A DNA stretch of 64,000 nucleotides from Lepidodermella squamata (Eukaryota; Gastrotricha): positions 62,001-126,000 of the forward strand of contig JBLDXI010000056.1 of the NCBI GenBank assembly GCA_047495785.1. Direction: 5' to 3'. Shown one piece after another: positions 63,396 through 64,000 of the stretch (positions are counted from its first letter, which is position 1; the number at the start of each line of letters is the position of its first letter). The position numbers and the translations under genes were made by a program. The notes beneath the pieces were generated by a model that made no database searches, was not told the origin of the DNA, and was given only the letters and a program-made list of their open reading frames with translations.

Positions 63396-64000
63396 GTAAA
63401 AAATTATTTTTATTCCTCGTCTTAGTTTAAAATAGTACAGCAAAAAATATGGCGAAAAATATGGTACAATATTGACTAATTTTGTAACAATTCATTTTCA
63501 AATGATTAGAAACGAGATTAAACTTCAAGATTAATTGATTAATATTTAATTAAGACTAATTAAAGATTAATTCGAAAAGTGACCCATTTGCGTAACCAAA
63601 TTTTGGAATTTTTTATGTGCCTAAAACCAGTTTTCGAAGCGCATAAGGTTGCCATGATCGATCGGCATGATTTAAAATAATTACCGTTGAATTGAGCGTG
63701 AAATTCTGTTCAAGACGCACTCTTCACTGTAGAATTCATATATTGCCTCAATTTCGTCGAAATAATCGAAAATAGACATTTTTTAATCTAAAATTTGGTT
63801 CCGCAACTGGTAAATTTGTTCCGCTAAAAGATATTCTATTCATCTAATTCAACGTAAATTTAATTGGATTTTGCCCAAACAAAAGAGATCGTTCAATGTT
63901 TCTTAAAAAACTTGTAATAGAGAAGAAATTGGGTGGAGTTGGAATATTTGTTCAGGAAACATTCAGGTTTTATCGGCAATCTTCTAGCGTTTCAGCATTG
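63396..64000. other. RPT2 intron (start)
   Basis: AT-rich sequence after a GTAAAA donor. I looked for the expected continuation (a codon completion followed by N/E-Q-I-x-E-I-K-E-type sequence) and did not find it, so the intron probably continues past the window. Confidence 0.6.

Noticed and set aside
1-64000. tRNA or rRNA genes
   Set aside because: No cloverleaf with a GGTTCGAATCC-type arm or rRNA-like stretch was noticed on reading both strands; a covariance-model scan would be needed to exclude them.

Overview
The window is animal genomic DNA. Genes are split by mostly 47-63 nt GT-AG introns, coding exons are often GC-rich at third positions, and introns and spacers are AT-rich. Gene families include PRMT5, SMN, METTL9, RER1, UBE2J2, PHF14, RPT2 and a CDKL kinase. 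A CFAP107-like gene, whose known members sit inside motile axonemes, argues for an animal with motile cilia or flagellate sperm and against a nematode. The phylum cannot be fixed from the sequence. An intercistronic AG acceptor between UBE2J2 and RER1 hints at operons with spliced-leader addition.

Region 1-2.3 kb: 3' part of a PB1-domain gene, a degenerate three-copy repeat, an unrecognised three-exon gene and a perfect 33-bp inverted repeat. Region 2.3-16.8 kb: a Polinton/Maverick (adintovirus-like) endogenous dsDNA virus with open reading frames throughout. It has protein-primed PolB, a PLA2-like/integrase/chromodomain fusion, packaging ATPase, penton- and hexon-like capsid proteins, pX/pVI-like small virion proteins, adenain-like protease, a zinc-ribbon factor, a tail-fibre-like protein and three small regulatory or membrane proteins. 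Virion genes share a TCTA(A/G) motif just upstream of their ATGs; the replication and regulatory genes have TATATA boxes instead. No terminal inverted repeats could be found, so the exact ends are unknown.

Region 16.8-21 kb: a 73-bp minisatellite, then a tandem duplication of a small secreted cationic-peptide gene. One copy carries six 22-residue repeats, the other is frameshifted, and a 5'-truncated LINE tail lies between them. Region 21-33.2 kb: three multidomain secreted serine proteases (sushi, trypsin, in two of them a dead second protease, sushi, LamG-like) and a relic fragment. Region 34-38 kb: CFAP107-like and CDKL kinase. Region 38.6-39.3 kb: a foldback repeat. Region 40.3-42.1 kb: UBE2J2-RER1 pair.

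Region 43-57 kb: repeat-rich. It holds a receptor tyrosine kinase relic, a family of very short DNA elements with CATAGAGA-type ends and 8-bp target duplications, METTL9 with a Helitron relic in an intron, PRMT5 with further elements and a nested opposite-strand secreted-peptide gene in an intron, and SMN. Region 58-64 kb: PHF14, then the first coding exon of proteasome ATPase RPT2, which runs off the window.
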